DNA from: Macrobrachium rosenbergii
Lineage: Eukaryota; Arthropoda; Malacostraca; Decapoda; Palaemonidae
Assembly (NCBI RefSeq): GCF_040412425.1
Contig: NC_089782.1
Span: forward strand, 28,581,736-28,645,735
Reading direction: 5' to 3'
DNA: 64,000 nucleotides
Part shown: positions 40,073 through 50,449 of the stretch, in pieces
Layout: every line of letters begins with the position of its first letter
How positions within the stretch are numbered: position 1 is the stretch's first letter
Notes under the pieces: generated by a model
What the model was told of the DNA's origin: nothing
The model's database searches: none
Seen by the model: only the letters and a program-made list of their open reading frames with translations
Made by a program: the position numbers and the translations under genes

Positions 40073-40146
40073 GCAATTAAAGACAGCAGATGTTCTCTTT
40101 CTAAGATACTGAATAAACCACCCTCTATTTAACCCCCCCCCATTCC

Positions 40147-40330
40147 CCTTGCACGAACACAATTTGCAGAAGTCCAGTGGTTATCATAATCTCTCCAGTA
40201 GGAAGTCCCAGGTTCGATATCCATGAGGATCAACTCCCCCCCCCCTTGCACGAACACAATTTGCAGAAGTCCAGTGGTTATAATAATCTCTCAAGTAGGA
40301 AGTCCCATGTTCGATATCCGTGCGAGGCGA
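40147..40330 (+). repeat. Tandem pair of tRNA-like SINE units, 97-bp period
   Basis: Two copies start with CCTTGCACGAACACAATTTG and carry box-A-like 'tccagtggttat' and box-B-like 'ggttcgatatcc'. The boxes resemble tRNA internal promoters, but no cloverleaf closes, so this is a SINE-type repeat. Confidence 0.5.
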
Positions 40331-40835
40331 AGTTATTTGAACACAGAACAAAACATAGAACCATAAAGGAGGAGAAAAACTGATAAAGGCATGGCGACAT
40401 GCAGATTACTAAGTAAAAATACAGATTTTGCCAGATTCTGCCACTTTTGCGGCTATGCGGTTATGAAGTCTTTTGAGGGAGGTTGAAAAAAAATGTGCGA
40501 GCAAACTAGATTTCAATCCGTTTAAAATCTTCTTCGTTAATACTGCCCTAAAATGGAAAACTGCAGTATCTGCAAAGTTTTCGAAATTTGAGATATGCCA
40601 CCTACTGGGCTCGTGAAACACTAATACACAAGTTACTTCAGTTTCAGAATGATTCTTCTTCAATGCTTTCCACGAGTATTTAGGGGATCCCATTTGCAGT
40701 ATCTGCAAAATGAGTAGCAAGGCAAGGGAGTATCTACCACTTTTCTGTTTTGTATTTTTGCAGATACTGCAGTCTTCCAATTTAGGGCAGAATAGAATCG
40801 TGGTCTTCGATGATTCCTGAAGCAAGATATTATTA

Positions 40836-41970
40836 TGATTAGCAAGAATTCGCTAGCAAATTACCTCCCCCCCCTCCTTTGTTGTTGTTGGTTGTTCATT
40901 TACTGCCAGCCGGCCGATCGATAGACCATCTGTCTATCGACTTAAAAACAAGGGTTAAAAGATTAAAGGCGCTCCCATTTTTGATAAAGATCTTTCCTTC
41001 GAGGCAAAAGTAATCTGGCTTGGGTGTTTCTCTTACAGGCCAAAACCTCCCCTGCGGGCAGCAGGTGCAATGAGTCAAAGCATCTGTGTTGGGCGCACCC
41101 CTGTCCCATAGGAGGGGATAAAAGGCAAAAGCCCAAGGTCTCGACAGACACACGCGGGCTGGAAGATATGGAGTGAACTTGTGAAGACGTCCTCAACACC
41201 TGGCCCCACCGATGCCCTTGCATCCTAACAACGTGGCCCTTCCCAAAGTATACTTCTCCTCGTGCCCTTCAACCGTATTCCTCGAGCCCACACGCCATTG
41301 CTTGGAGTTTCGAGGAGTCCCCATCGCCTTGCCCCTTTACGGAAGCCCTTGCATCTCACCACGTGGAAGAAACTCGTCCTCGGAAATCGCAAGTCATCCA
41401 CGGACCGCCTTCTACACGCCCTCGGAAAATCTGCTAAGGTAAAGTGCCCTGGAAGAGCCCCATTTCAGTCACGCTTTTGTCTCGTAATATTTTCTTAAAG
41501 AGAAAGCCAGAAATCTCCCTTGTCTAATGTCCGTGCACCTCTTGCATCGGCAGTATTAATTCTTTATTACTCCTTTGGCACCCTCAGTGCAGCCTCGAAT
41601 TCATTATTCTTTTGTCTATTTTCATTACTGGCGTATAATGTGCATATCTCTCATTTCAGAGGATGCTATTTCGTGGAAGATTCTCGGACTGTGGCTGGAA
41701 TTCCCCAGTTTCATTTAACCTACTGAGTTCCTCTTTCCCGTACTAATGTCATTTATGTAAATACACTACTTTAAATGTGCCCACGTGTTTTACGTAATAT
41801 TTCCCTCAGTAACCAGAGCCCTATGCTCATATGAAATTCTCCTTTGTTTTCCTCTTTTTTACGTTTTCCCGTACCCACGAAGTCAGAATCACAAGGCTAA
41901 ATTAACTTAAATTGTTGCTACCTGTCTCACAGAGCATATTTCAAACTAAAACCACGGAAAAACGTAAAAA
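40836..41970 (+). repeat. 5' LTR
   Basis: It starts TGATTAGCAAG and ends ACGTAAAAA just before the primer binding site. A TATA-like GATAAAAGG lies at 41118-41126 and a splice-donor-like AAG/GTAAAG near 41440. I saw no base substitution relative to the 3' LTR, only indels in short homopolymers. Confidence 0.92.
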
Positions 41971-41985
41971 TGGCGACCTGGCCAT
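41971..41985 (+). other. Primer binding site of the LTR retrotransposon
   Basis: TGGCGACCTGGCCAT directly follows the 5' LTR. TGG pairs with the CCA end of a tRNA. The primer is possibly tRNA-Arg, by recalled resemblance to mdg1/412 (TGGCGACC start). Confidence 0.6.
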
Positions 41986-42289
41986 AGATCTCGTTTTGCA
42001 GTCGCAGTTCCCTAGTGTTGCTTTATTGCATTTGCAACTTGCCAGATCAGCTATTAGCAAAGCTAAGCTGGGTACGAGACAATTACGAAGCTTTTGTGTA
42101 AAACCAGCACACAGATCCAGAAAATTCCACGTAAGTAATGTGTTAATCTTAGCAAAACCTTTTTACAATCGTGACTGTTCCTAGGAATTAGAAATAGGGA
42201 CGCATGTAATCACTGAGAGAAAAGAACCGCCGTATTAGATTCGTTAATGCATGCCTTTCAGGATAGGTAGTTAGGAAATAACCAGTGCT

Positions 42290-42445
42290 AACCATCCTTT
42301 GCTTCGAGGAATAGTGCGAAATTCCTCTGTGTTAAAATCTTTGCCATATCTTTTGCTTCGAGGAATAGTGCGAAAATTCCTGTGTTAAAATCCTTGCCAT
42401 ATCCTTGCTTCGAGGAATAGTGCGAAAGAAATTCCTCTGTGATAA
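42290..42445. repeat. Short tandem repeat in the retrotransposon leader, about 65-bp unit
   Basis: The block GCTTCGAGGAATAGTGCGAA occurs three times, each followed by an 'aattcctctgtg(t/a)taaa' variant. It lies in the untranslated leader upstream of gag. Confidence 0.8.
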
Positions 42446-42827
42446 ATTTTACTTCGCATTTCGAATTAGCGAACTGTTATCTAGGCGCGAATAAAATCCC
42501 CACGTGGGACACGACGAAGTCAGCTTGCATTGCTGAAATTCTCTCAGTGTAGTTAGAATTCGATTAGGTGTTAGGAAAGCGAAATTTAAACTCCGCTTAT
42601 AGGGAAAATTACTAGGCCGTTGTACTGTTATCCTCTCAGACGACTGGGAAATTCCCCGGAATCCCAGACGGTCTATACATATACGGGTCATTCACACAGA
42701 ATCTAAAAATACCTCCGGTGTTGGCCAAACGACCTGCACCCCCCCCCCCGCCCATGCCCGCGTGTGTAGCCATTCATTTCCCAGCAAACATTTTTCTTTG
42801 GGTTTCCCGTTAGTAATTTCTAAGTCC

Positions 42828-43262
42828 TAAGGGACGAATCGTAATTCCAAGTCCTAAGTGACTCCTAAAATTCTACGTCGTACGTGGCGAGAATTCCTCC
42901 AAATTCCACAAATTCCAAGTCCTACGTGACTCCTAAAATTCTACGTCGCACGTGGCGAGAATTTCTCCAAATTCCAGTCCTCAGAGACTCCTAAAATTCT
43001 ACGTCGCACGTGGCGAGAATTTCTCCAAATTCCAGTCCTAGAGACTCCTAAAATTCTACGTCGCATGCGTGGCGAGAATTTCTCCAAATTCCAGTCCTCA
43101 GAGACTCCTAAAATTCTACGTCGCACGTGGCGAGAATTTCTCCAAATTCCAGTCCTCAGAGACTCCTAAAATTCTACGTCGCACGTGGCGAGAATTTCTC
43201 CAAATTCCAGTCCTCAGAGACTCATAAAAAAAATTCTACGTCGCACGTGGCGAGAATTTCTC
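42828..43262. repeat. About 59-bp tandem repeat in the retrotransposon leader, seven copies
   Basis: Units contain GACTCCTAAAATTCTACGTC followed by 'gcacgtggcgagaatttctcc'. They end about 270 bp before the gag start. Tandem leader repeats of this kind can expand by template switching during reverse transcription. Confidence 0.88.
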
Positions 43263-43535
43263 ATTCCTGCGGGAACCCAAAATTAAGTCCTTTTGAGACA
43301 TTATATAGTGTAGTTCACACACATCTAAGCCCTTACGGGACTGATCATTCTAGTTCGTTAGAACAACTCCTTAACTTCACGCTACAGCCGGCCAAGTCCG
43401 AGCGTGACAAAATCCAACTACGTCTTCCGAGACGCATATTAGACTTCGTTCGCCAAGAACAACCACGTCTTTCCAAGACACATCCAATTTTAACAAAGAG
43501 TCTTTTCAGACATATCCTATACCCATTATTCCAAG

Positions 43536-45128
43536 ATGGCTAATACCAGAGCCCAACAAAACGAGGATTTCAAATTCTACATGTCCGCTGGGAAGGACAT
43601 GGGACTATCGGGGCAAGATCTGAGAGCATGGGTTCAAGAACGAGTGGACGATGCCAAGGCGGAGAGAGCAAGAGAACGTGAAGAGAGGGAGAGAGAACGT
43701 GAAGAGAGAGAGAGGGAACGAATTGCCCAAGAACAACGAGAGGAGAGAGAACGAATCGCTCAAGAACAACGGGAGGAAAAAGAACGTGCAGAGAAGGATA
43801 AAGAACGTGCAGAGAGGGAGAGAGAACGTGAGGAGAGAGAGAGAGAACGCGCCCATGAGCTCCAGATGCTAGAACGACAGCCCGCCACCCCCCCGCCCCC
43901 TGCCGCGGGGATGAGTGCCCTCAGCCAAGCTCACTCGTTCATGCCAAAATGGACCGAGTCCGAGCCTGAAGTATGGCTTGAAAGGGCCGAACGAGTCCTG
44001 GAATGCTGCGATCTCTCCCCGCGAACTCTCCCTTGTTCTCACTAAATTCCTGGGCGGAAAGGCCCTCGTTGCCTACCACGCCCTTCCCGCAGACGATCGG
44101 GGGAAACTGGGAAGCCGTACGCCAAGCAGTTACGAAGGCGTACGAGATTACCCCCGAGCGGTGGAGGAGACGTTGGAGAGAGCAGCCCAGAGAAGCAGGC
44201 CAGACTTGGTCCGATTGGGCGTACCATTCGGAGCGGGCGTTGACAAAATGGCTCGATTCCGAAGGAGCCACTAACACCGCCGAGGTACTCGAGCGGTTTA
44301 AATTCGAGCACTTCCTGCGCTACGCCCCTCCTGCCCTCGCCACTCATATAGTGGAAAAAGCCCCAGCAACACTCACCGAGTGTTGCCGAATAGCAGACAT
44401 GTGGGAAACTCACCACCCTCAAGAAGGATCCATGGGGCGGAAGATAAATCCCCGTCCTCCTCGGAGGTTCAAATTCCCACAAAAATGGGAACTCGGCAAG
44501 CCCCTAACTTGCCATTATTGCAAGAAAACGGGGCATTCCTCCGAACAGTGCCGGAACAAGAAACCGGCTCCTCTCTCTCCCGGAAAACCGACAAATAACT
44601 CGCCTGCGCCCTCCACAGGGGCAGCGCGGAAAGACTTTAGCCAGACCTTTTGCACGGCGTGCAAGGTCTATGGCCATTCTCCCGCATGGGCAAAATGCCC
44701 ACGCAATAATAAAGTAAATACTCCCACCGTCGCCTTGGCCGTCACAGATCCCAAGTCATTAGGCCCTCCCGCCGAAGGGCCTGTATACGTGGCCCCTCCA
44801 CGAGGTAGCGAGCCCGCGCGCCGAGTCACTGCTTTCGAGGACTCGGGCGCACAAATCTCCCTCATCCGAAGGGACAGAGTTCCCTACGGAGCTATCGTCA
44901 ATAGACGAAGACTCGTCACGATCGAGGGAATAAACCAATTTAAAATGATACTCCCTACGGTCCAATTGAGAGTCTCACGACCTCACCAATCCAAAATTTG
45001 CAATCTTGCAGTAGCAAGCCATCTCCCCGGAGGCTATGACGTCATCCTGGGACAGGACTTTCAGTCCCCACCGAAATCACGACAATCTAGGGGTCCCCAT
45101 TCCCGAATCATTCCGCGGGAGCGAGTAA
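43536..45128 (+). pseudogene. gag-pro: Gag-protease region of the LTR retrotransposon, three frameshifts
   Basis: The ATG at 43536 opens a frame with a charged Glu/Arg coiled coil (about residues 40-110), then a Gag-like helical region (PEVWLERAERVLECC). The reading moves to the next frame near 44017-44021 (C run), again near 44099-44103 (G run), and a third time near 45066-45069 (C run), each equal to one extra base. The middle frame carries a zinc knuckle CHYCKKTGHSSEQC (C-x2-C-x4-H-x4-C), a second Cys/His cluster CTACKVYGH, and a protease with the catalytic DSG (FEDSGAQISLI) and YDVILGQDF motifs. After the third shift the frame ends in TAA at 45126-45128. Breaks exclusively in homopolymers could be sequencing indels in an otherwise intact element, or real decay. 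Confidence 0.85.
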
Positions 45129-45180
45129 TCCTCCCCGCTTCTCCTCAGCCAAGACTGGCGCCCCTGGGTACCAGGAGGAC

Positions 45181-45889
45181 GTGCAGTCCCCACCAGTGCC
45201 ACCTGAGTACAATGTACAGTGGCCCCCTCGATCGGTTCCCGATCCCATTCCAGTGCCCGGCCCTGCCTCAGTGCCAGTGCCAGGGCCCCAATCAAATCTC
45301 CCTTCAGGAGATGCCAAATTCCTGCCGGTGCCACTTGCATGCCCCGAGCAGGGCCAAGCTTCGTCCGTCCTGACCGACGAGCCCAAGAAACCTCTGATAG
45401 CGCCTGACTCTGCCCTAGTGCCAGCGCCAGAGCGCTACGCCGATCTCCATTCACGGGATCCAACTCAGGACCCCTCTCTTCCCCGGCCTGGCACCGCTAC
45501 CAGCGTCGGTCAGAGAGACGGTTCCTCCCGACCACCGCGGAAGCTCACCTGCAGGTGCGGCCTCGCAACCCGTGCCTGAGCTGGTCATCGTTACCTGCGA
45601 GCCGCTCACGCCACCCCCGACCGCCTCCTCTCTGCCTCAGCCCGTCGCCGACGCAATTGCAAGTCAGGATTCTGCCATATCTCACTTGGCCGATGAACTA
45701 CAAGAGCCGCGACGGATCATGGTAGAACCCGCACGGAACACTCCTGCGTCAGCTGTCGCATCAGCAGGCCCAGGTGGTACTCCGTGCCGCCCTCCGGTCG
45801 CGGGCCCTCCGCTTCCCCGGCCGAGGACGACTGTCCCATTAAGAAAGGCTCAAGGCGAAATTACCACGGGCGTGGGACATTCCAGGTAA
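45181..45889 (+). other. Pro-rich frames downstream of protease
   Basis: Two overlapping Pro/Ala-rich frames (45181-45579 and 45572-45889) follow the protease. They hold no YxDD, RNase H or HHCC/DDE integrase motif. They may be the remains of a linker replaced in a non-autonomous derivative; I do not recognise a protein. Confidence 0.4.
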
Positions 45890-47239
45890 TTTACAAAGAG
45901 CTCTAGAGCTCCCTGGCACCTGTGCCACCATTTCATCTTTCGAAGGTCTTGGCACCCCTAATCCAGAAGGGAATGTCAGGCCCTCCTCTATCTTCTTCCG
46001 TTCCTCAGGAACTTCTATCTCTTATCACCTTTTATTAATCTTCCCTTAAATTATCCCCACAAGAGGCAATTAAATACGGGATACCATTCCCCACACAATG
46101 TACAAGTCATTAAGAATAACAGAGTGAGAAGTGGCACGCCCTTGCGCCCATACCTTGGCACCGGGCGTGCGTGTCAGCCCTCCTGAAGGAGTCGCGCCCT
46201 TGGGGTGCACTTTCCTCGCCCTGGGACTGAAGTGATAGTCCGGCCGTAATTTATAGGCGTAGGACGATAAATTCCCGCCTAACACAATAAAACCCTACTC
46301 TTTTTTCCCTTAGCTCTTCTGCCAATATCATTTACTTTCTTTTAGTCATTTAGTTATCTTTATTTTAATGAATCGCGAGTCATAAACTCTTGCCCTTGTG
46401 ATTTAAATGCCCCTTTGTAAGCTCTGAGGGACGTGTCCCGCCTTTCATATGCGGTCAAGTTTCATTCGTAACGTCTTGGTAATTTTCCTTTGTTATTATT
46501 ATCCCTTTTCCCCTTCCATTCCTTCCAAGATCGCTGTTTGTCCTACCCCACATCTTTTGTCTGCTCGCCCCGTCATAACATTGAGTTGGCAGTAGACGCA
46601 TAAAATTAGCGTAGTTTAAGGTTAGCGAATTAAAACCTCGCGAATACTCTCGCCCGCACACGACTGTCAAATTCCCGGTGTGTGGGTCATCCTCAGCTCG
46701 CGTTGAACGATAGCTGAGCCAAGTACGTTAAAACGAAGATAAATTATCAATGCGAATATGTATAGTCATTACAGTATCGTGTAAAAGGGGATGTCATTTA
46801 CAAAAATAAACGCTGTTTTTCATTTACACAGCCTCTTCAAGGCAGATTGTACTAACCGCATGCATTTTATCTAAAATTAAGTAACCGTGTATTTTAATTC
46901 TTGAACAATAACCATTTCTTTTCATTTGTTGGCCATAGCCTCATATACGTGGTCCTATAATCTTAATTAATTCACAATTGTTCGAGTCACTTTATAAAGT
47001 TACCAGTGGGTAACCAAATCTAAAGTAATTATTCTTTTGCAAGTGTTTAAATCACTTTGCGTTCTGTTAACGAAAATTGTCCCAATGTGTTATTAAAAGT
47101 AACCAAGCTTCATAAAACCCTTAGGAGTAAAAGTTCATTGCAAGGCAGAATGTAGAGTAACGTAAAGCATTTGCCGCTCATTCTTGAATATCGATGTACA
47201 CACCCGAAGGAGGTATGTACATCATCTTGTATGGGGAGG
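45890..47239. other. Non-coding 3' interior of the retrotransposon
   Basis: No long ORF or pol motif. It ends in the short purine run ATGGGGAGG just before the 3' LTR, a weak polypurine tract candidate. Confidence 0.6.
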
Positions 47240-47244
47240 TATTA

Positions 47245-48379
47245 TGATTAGCAAGAATTCGCTAGCAAATTACCTCCCCCCCCTCCTTTGTTGTTGTTGG
47301 TTGTTCATTTACTGCCAGCCGGCCGATCGATAGACCATCTGTCTATCGACTTAAAAACAAGGGTTAAAAGATTAAAGGCGCTCCCATTTTTGATAAAGAT
47401 CTTTCCTTCGAGGCAAAAGTAATCTGGCTTGGGTGTTTCTCTTACAGGCCAAAACCTCCCCTGCGGGCAGCAGGTGCAATGAGTCAAAGCATCTGTGTTG
47501 GGCGCACCCCTGTCCCATAGGAGGATAAAGGCAAAAGCCCAAGGTCTCGACAGACACACGCGGGCTGGAAGATATGGAGTGAACTTGTGAAGACGTCCTC
47601 AACACCTGGCCCCACCGATGCCCTTGCATCCTAACAACGTGGCCCTTCCCAAAGTATACTTCTCCTCGTGCCCTTCAACCGTATTCCTCGAGCCCACACG
47701 CCATTGCTTGGAGTTTCGAGGAGTCCCCATCGCCTTGCCCCTTTACGGAAGCCCTTGCATCTCACCACGTGGAAGAAACTCGTCCTCGGAAATCGCAAGT
47801 CATCCACGGACCGCCTTCTACACGCCCTCGGAAAATCTGCTAAGGTAAAGTGCCCTGGAAGAGCCCCATTTCAGTCACGCTTTTGTCTCGTAATATTTTC
47901 TTAAAGAGAAAGCCAGAAATCTCCCTTGTCTAATGTCCGTGCACCTCTTGCATCGGCAGTATTAATTCTTTATTACTCCTTTGGCACCCTCAGTGCAGCC
48001 TCGAATTCATTATTCTTTTGTCTATTTTCATTACTGGCGTATAATGTGCATATCTCTCATTTCAGAGGGATGCTATTTCGTGGAAGATTCTCGGACTGTG
48101 GCTGGAATTCCCCAGTTTCATTTAACCTACTGAGTTCCTCTTTCCCGTACTAATGTCATTTATGTAAATACACTACTTTAAATGTGCCCACGTGTTTTAC
48201 GTAATATTTCCCTCAGTAACCAGAGCCCTATGCTCATATGAAATTCTCCTTTGTTTTCCTCTTTTTTTTACGTTTTCCCGTACCCACGAAGTCAGAATCA
48301 CAAGGCTAAATTAACTTAAATTGTTGCTACCTGTCTCACAGAGCATATTTCAAACTAAAACCACGGAAAAACGTAAAAA
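47245..48379 (+). repeat. 3' LTR
   Basis: Same length as the 5' LTR. Differences seen are two fewer G and one fewer A around the TATA-like box (GGATAAAGG here), one extra G near 48068, and two extra T near 48265. A donor-like AAG/GTAAAG lies at 47842-47850. It ends about 490 bp before the first recognised exon of the zinc-finger gene. Confidence 0.92.
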
Positions 48380-48869
48380 TATTAAATCTTCTCACTACGT
48401 AGGCTGGCAGAGTGTTGAGGTTGTTTGTTGTTCGACGATGCTTAAGGCTGGTCACAAAGTTAACAGTGGTTACCATCCTTGTAGCTTACCAGCTCGAGTC
48501 CTGAGATTTAGCTGGGCTGATTTGAAGGAAGGGAGGTAGGGAGGGAGGGAGAACCAACTTAAAAAGAAAGTGAAAATGAATGTAACATAAAAAGTTTGAA
48601 AAAACATTTCAATTTGAATACAGTATTTTTAGGAGTTTTGCCCTCTTTTTGATGACTGATTTCAGTTCAACGTTTACTGATATATTTTTTTTTTACCCTA
48701 GTTTTATGAATGAATAGGTTCGTATCCTGGAAAATCCTTGTGCAGATGTTGATTTCAGGGTTAAATAGGTAGCTGTTAATTAGTTCTCTTAGCACATTAG
48801 CAAAGAGTTCTCAGAAGAGGCCTTCCTGCGATTACCAGCGATAACTCGAACGATTCTTCTTCCTCCCAG

Positions 48870-49059
48870 AGGTTCTACTCGTTTCTAATGACGAAGTATG
48901 TCCCTCGTCGAGGCGGCGGCGGCTCTCGACCGGCTGCTGCAGGGGCAAGGCGAAGGGGGCGCCACCCCCTCAAATGTGCCTCCCTACGCGCCCCCTCCCG
49001 CTACATCCGATGATGGCAACCTCCTACCAATGCTCTTCCCGAATGCCACCTCTTCCAGG
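48870..49059 (+). CDS. Zinc-finger gene exon 1 of the recognised set (start codon at 48898)
   Basis: Begins after a strong acceptor (TTCTTCCTCCCAG), so at least one upstream 5' UTR exon or an LTR-derived leader is expected. It encodes residues 1-54 (MSLVEAAAALDRLLQ...), Ala/Pro-rich, and ends at AGG/GTAAGA in phase 0. Confidence 0.65.
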
Positions 49060-50377
49060 GTAAGAAGCCAAAAAGTTAATTTCTTTTGCTTTTGTACTCC
49101 GTAGTGCCTTCAGTGCACCTCGTGTGGGGCACTGTAAGCAGTACTTAAGGTTCTTTGCGGCGTCCCATCGGCCTCTAGCTGCAACCCCTTTCGTTCCTTT
49201 TACTGTACTTCCGTTCATGATCTTTTTCTTGCATCTGACTTAACACCTTCACGTGAAAATTGTCTCGACATTATTTAAAGCGTTGGGTGACCTCATATGC
49301 CCCAGTGTATGGTCTTTTGTATGTTATATATTCCCATTATACATTCCCATTCCTATTCCAGTTGCTTTTGTAAACTAATTTTAACCTGCTGAAGGATATT
49401 TGACTGTGATTTGCAGTAATTCTATAAGTTATTTGTGTTGATGCCATAGTATTAAAAGTCCCTTGAGCTGAATGTAGAATTTAGACCAACGGCCAAGCAC
49501 TGGGACCTATGAGGTCATTCAGTGCTGAAACGGAAATTAACAGTAAAAGCTTTGAAAGGTGTAACAGGAGGAAAACCTCGCACTTGCACTATGAATCAGT
49601 TGTTAGGAGAGGGTGGAAAGTAAGATGGAGGAAAGAGAATATGAAAGGAGGTGCAGTAAAAGGAACGAGAGAGGTTGCAGCTAGGGGCCGAAGGCACGCT
49701 GCAAAGAACCTTAAGTAATATATCGTTCAAAATTCTGAATTTATTAAGTGATTTAAAAGATAGGTTAAATAATCACTGTAGAAATTGGTTAACAAAGCAG
49801 AACCCCATTGGGAGGCTATACCACATCGACTTTCCACTCCAGGGAAGGCAGTGTAGCACACCTACAGGAAGATCATTCCCCCCGATGATCCTCCCCTGGG
49901 AGAACCTTGAAGAGGAACCTCGCACTCCCTTCTACAGGGCGTTTTCTCCGCTGCCATCTCCAATCCCGATTCCCTCCCCTATTCTCCCAACTCTCCCTCC
50001 TCCTCACACACAGTACCCTCCCCACTGGATGGTAGCGCAGGACGCGACGTGGCCCTTCGAGGAGAACTCGCCCGAGCCTCAGGTCGAGGTCCTCGAAGTC
50101 CTCTCGCAGTCTGCGAAGACCGCAGACGATTTCCCGAAGAGGTCCAAGAGTAGGAGGAGGAGGAAGGGGAACCATCGAGCCTTCTCGGAGAGCGCTGCCG
50201 GGTGCGCGTCCCTGGACGAAGACTTCGTGCCCTTGGACCCCGAAAAGTACAAGACTGAGCTGTGTCGGTCCTTCCAGGTTCATGGCAACTGCAGGTATGG
50301 TGCCAGGTGGGTAACGGGGAGGCACTCACGTTTGAGGTTTTCTGGTAATTTGAAGTTTTGTGGAGGTGAGGTGAGGT

Positions 50378-50449
<72 letters not shown>

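Larger units (their letters stand above)
40836..48379 (+). mobile_element. LTR retrotransposon with gag and protease only
   Basis: Two 1135-bp LTRs bound a 5274-bp interior. TATTA precedes the 5' LTR and follows the 3' LTR, consistent with a 5-bp target duplication, although the same TATTA also precedes the 3' LTR, so the exact left border could be five bases earlier. The interior starts with TGGCGACCTGG, a primer binding site beginning with the expected TGG; the start resembles the tRNA-Arg site of mdg1/412-type Ty3 elements, from memory. It holds a gag frame with coiled coil and zinc knuckle and an aspartic protease. No reverse transcriptase, RNase H or integrase motif was found, so it would depend on another element. 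Three frameshifts lie in homopolymers. Confidence 0.92.

Noticed and set aside
43605..43856. Minus-strand ORF rich in Ser/Leu/Phe
   Set aside because: It is the antisense of the Glu/Arg-rich coiled coil of gag.
47305..47904. ORFs repeated in both LTRs (for example MPLHPNNVALPKVYF...)
   Set aside because: They are short LTR frames on both strands with no domain and are interrupted by the promoter and donor-like signals.
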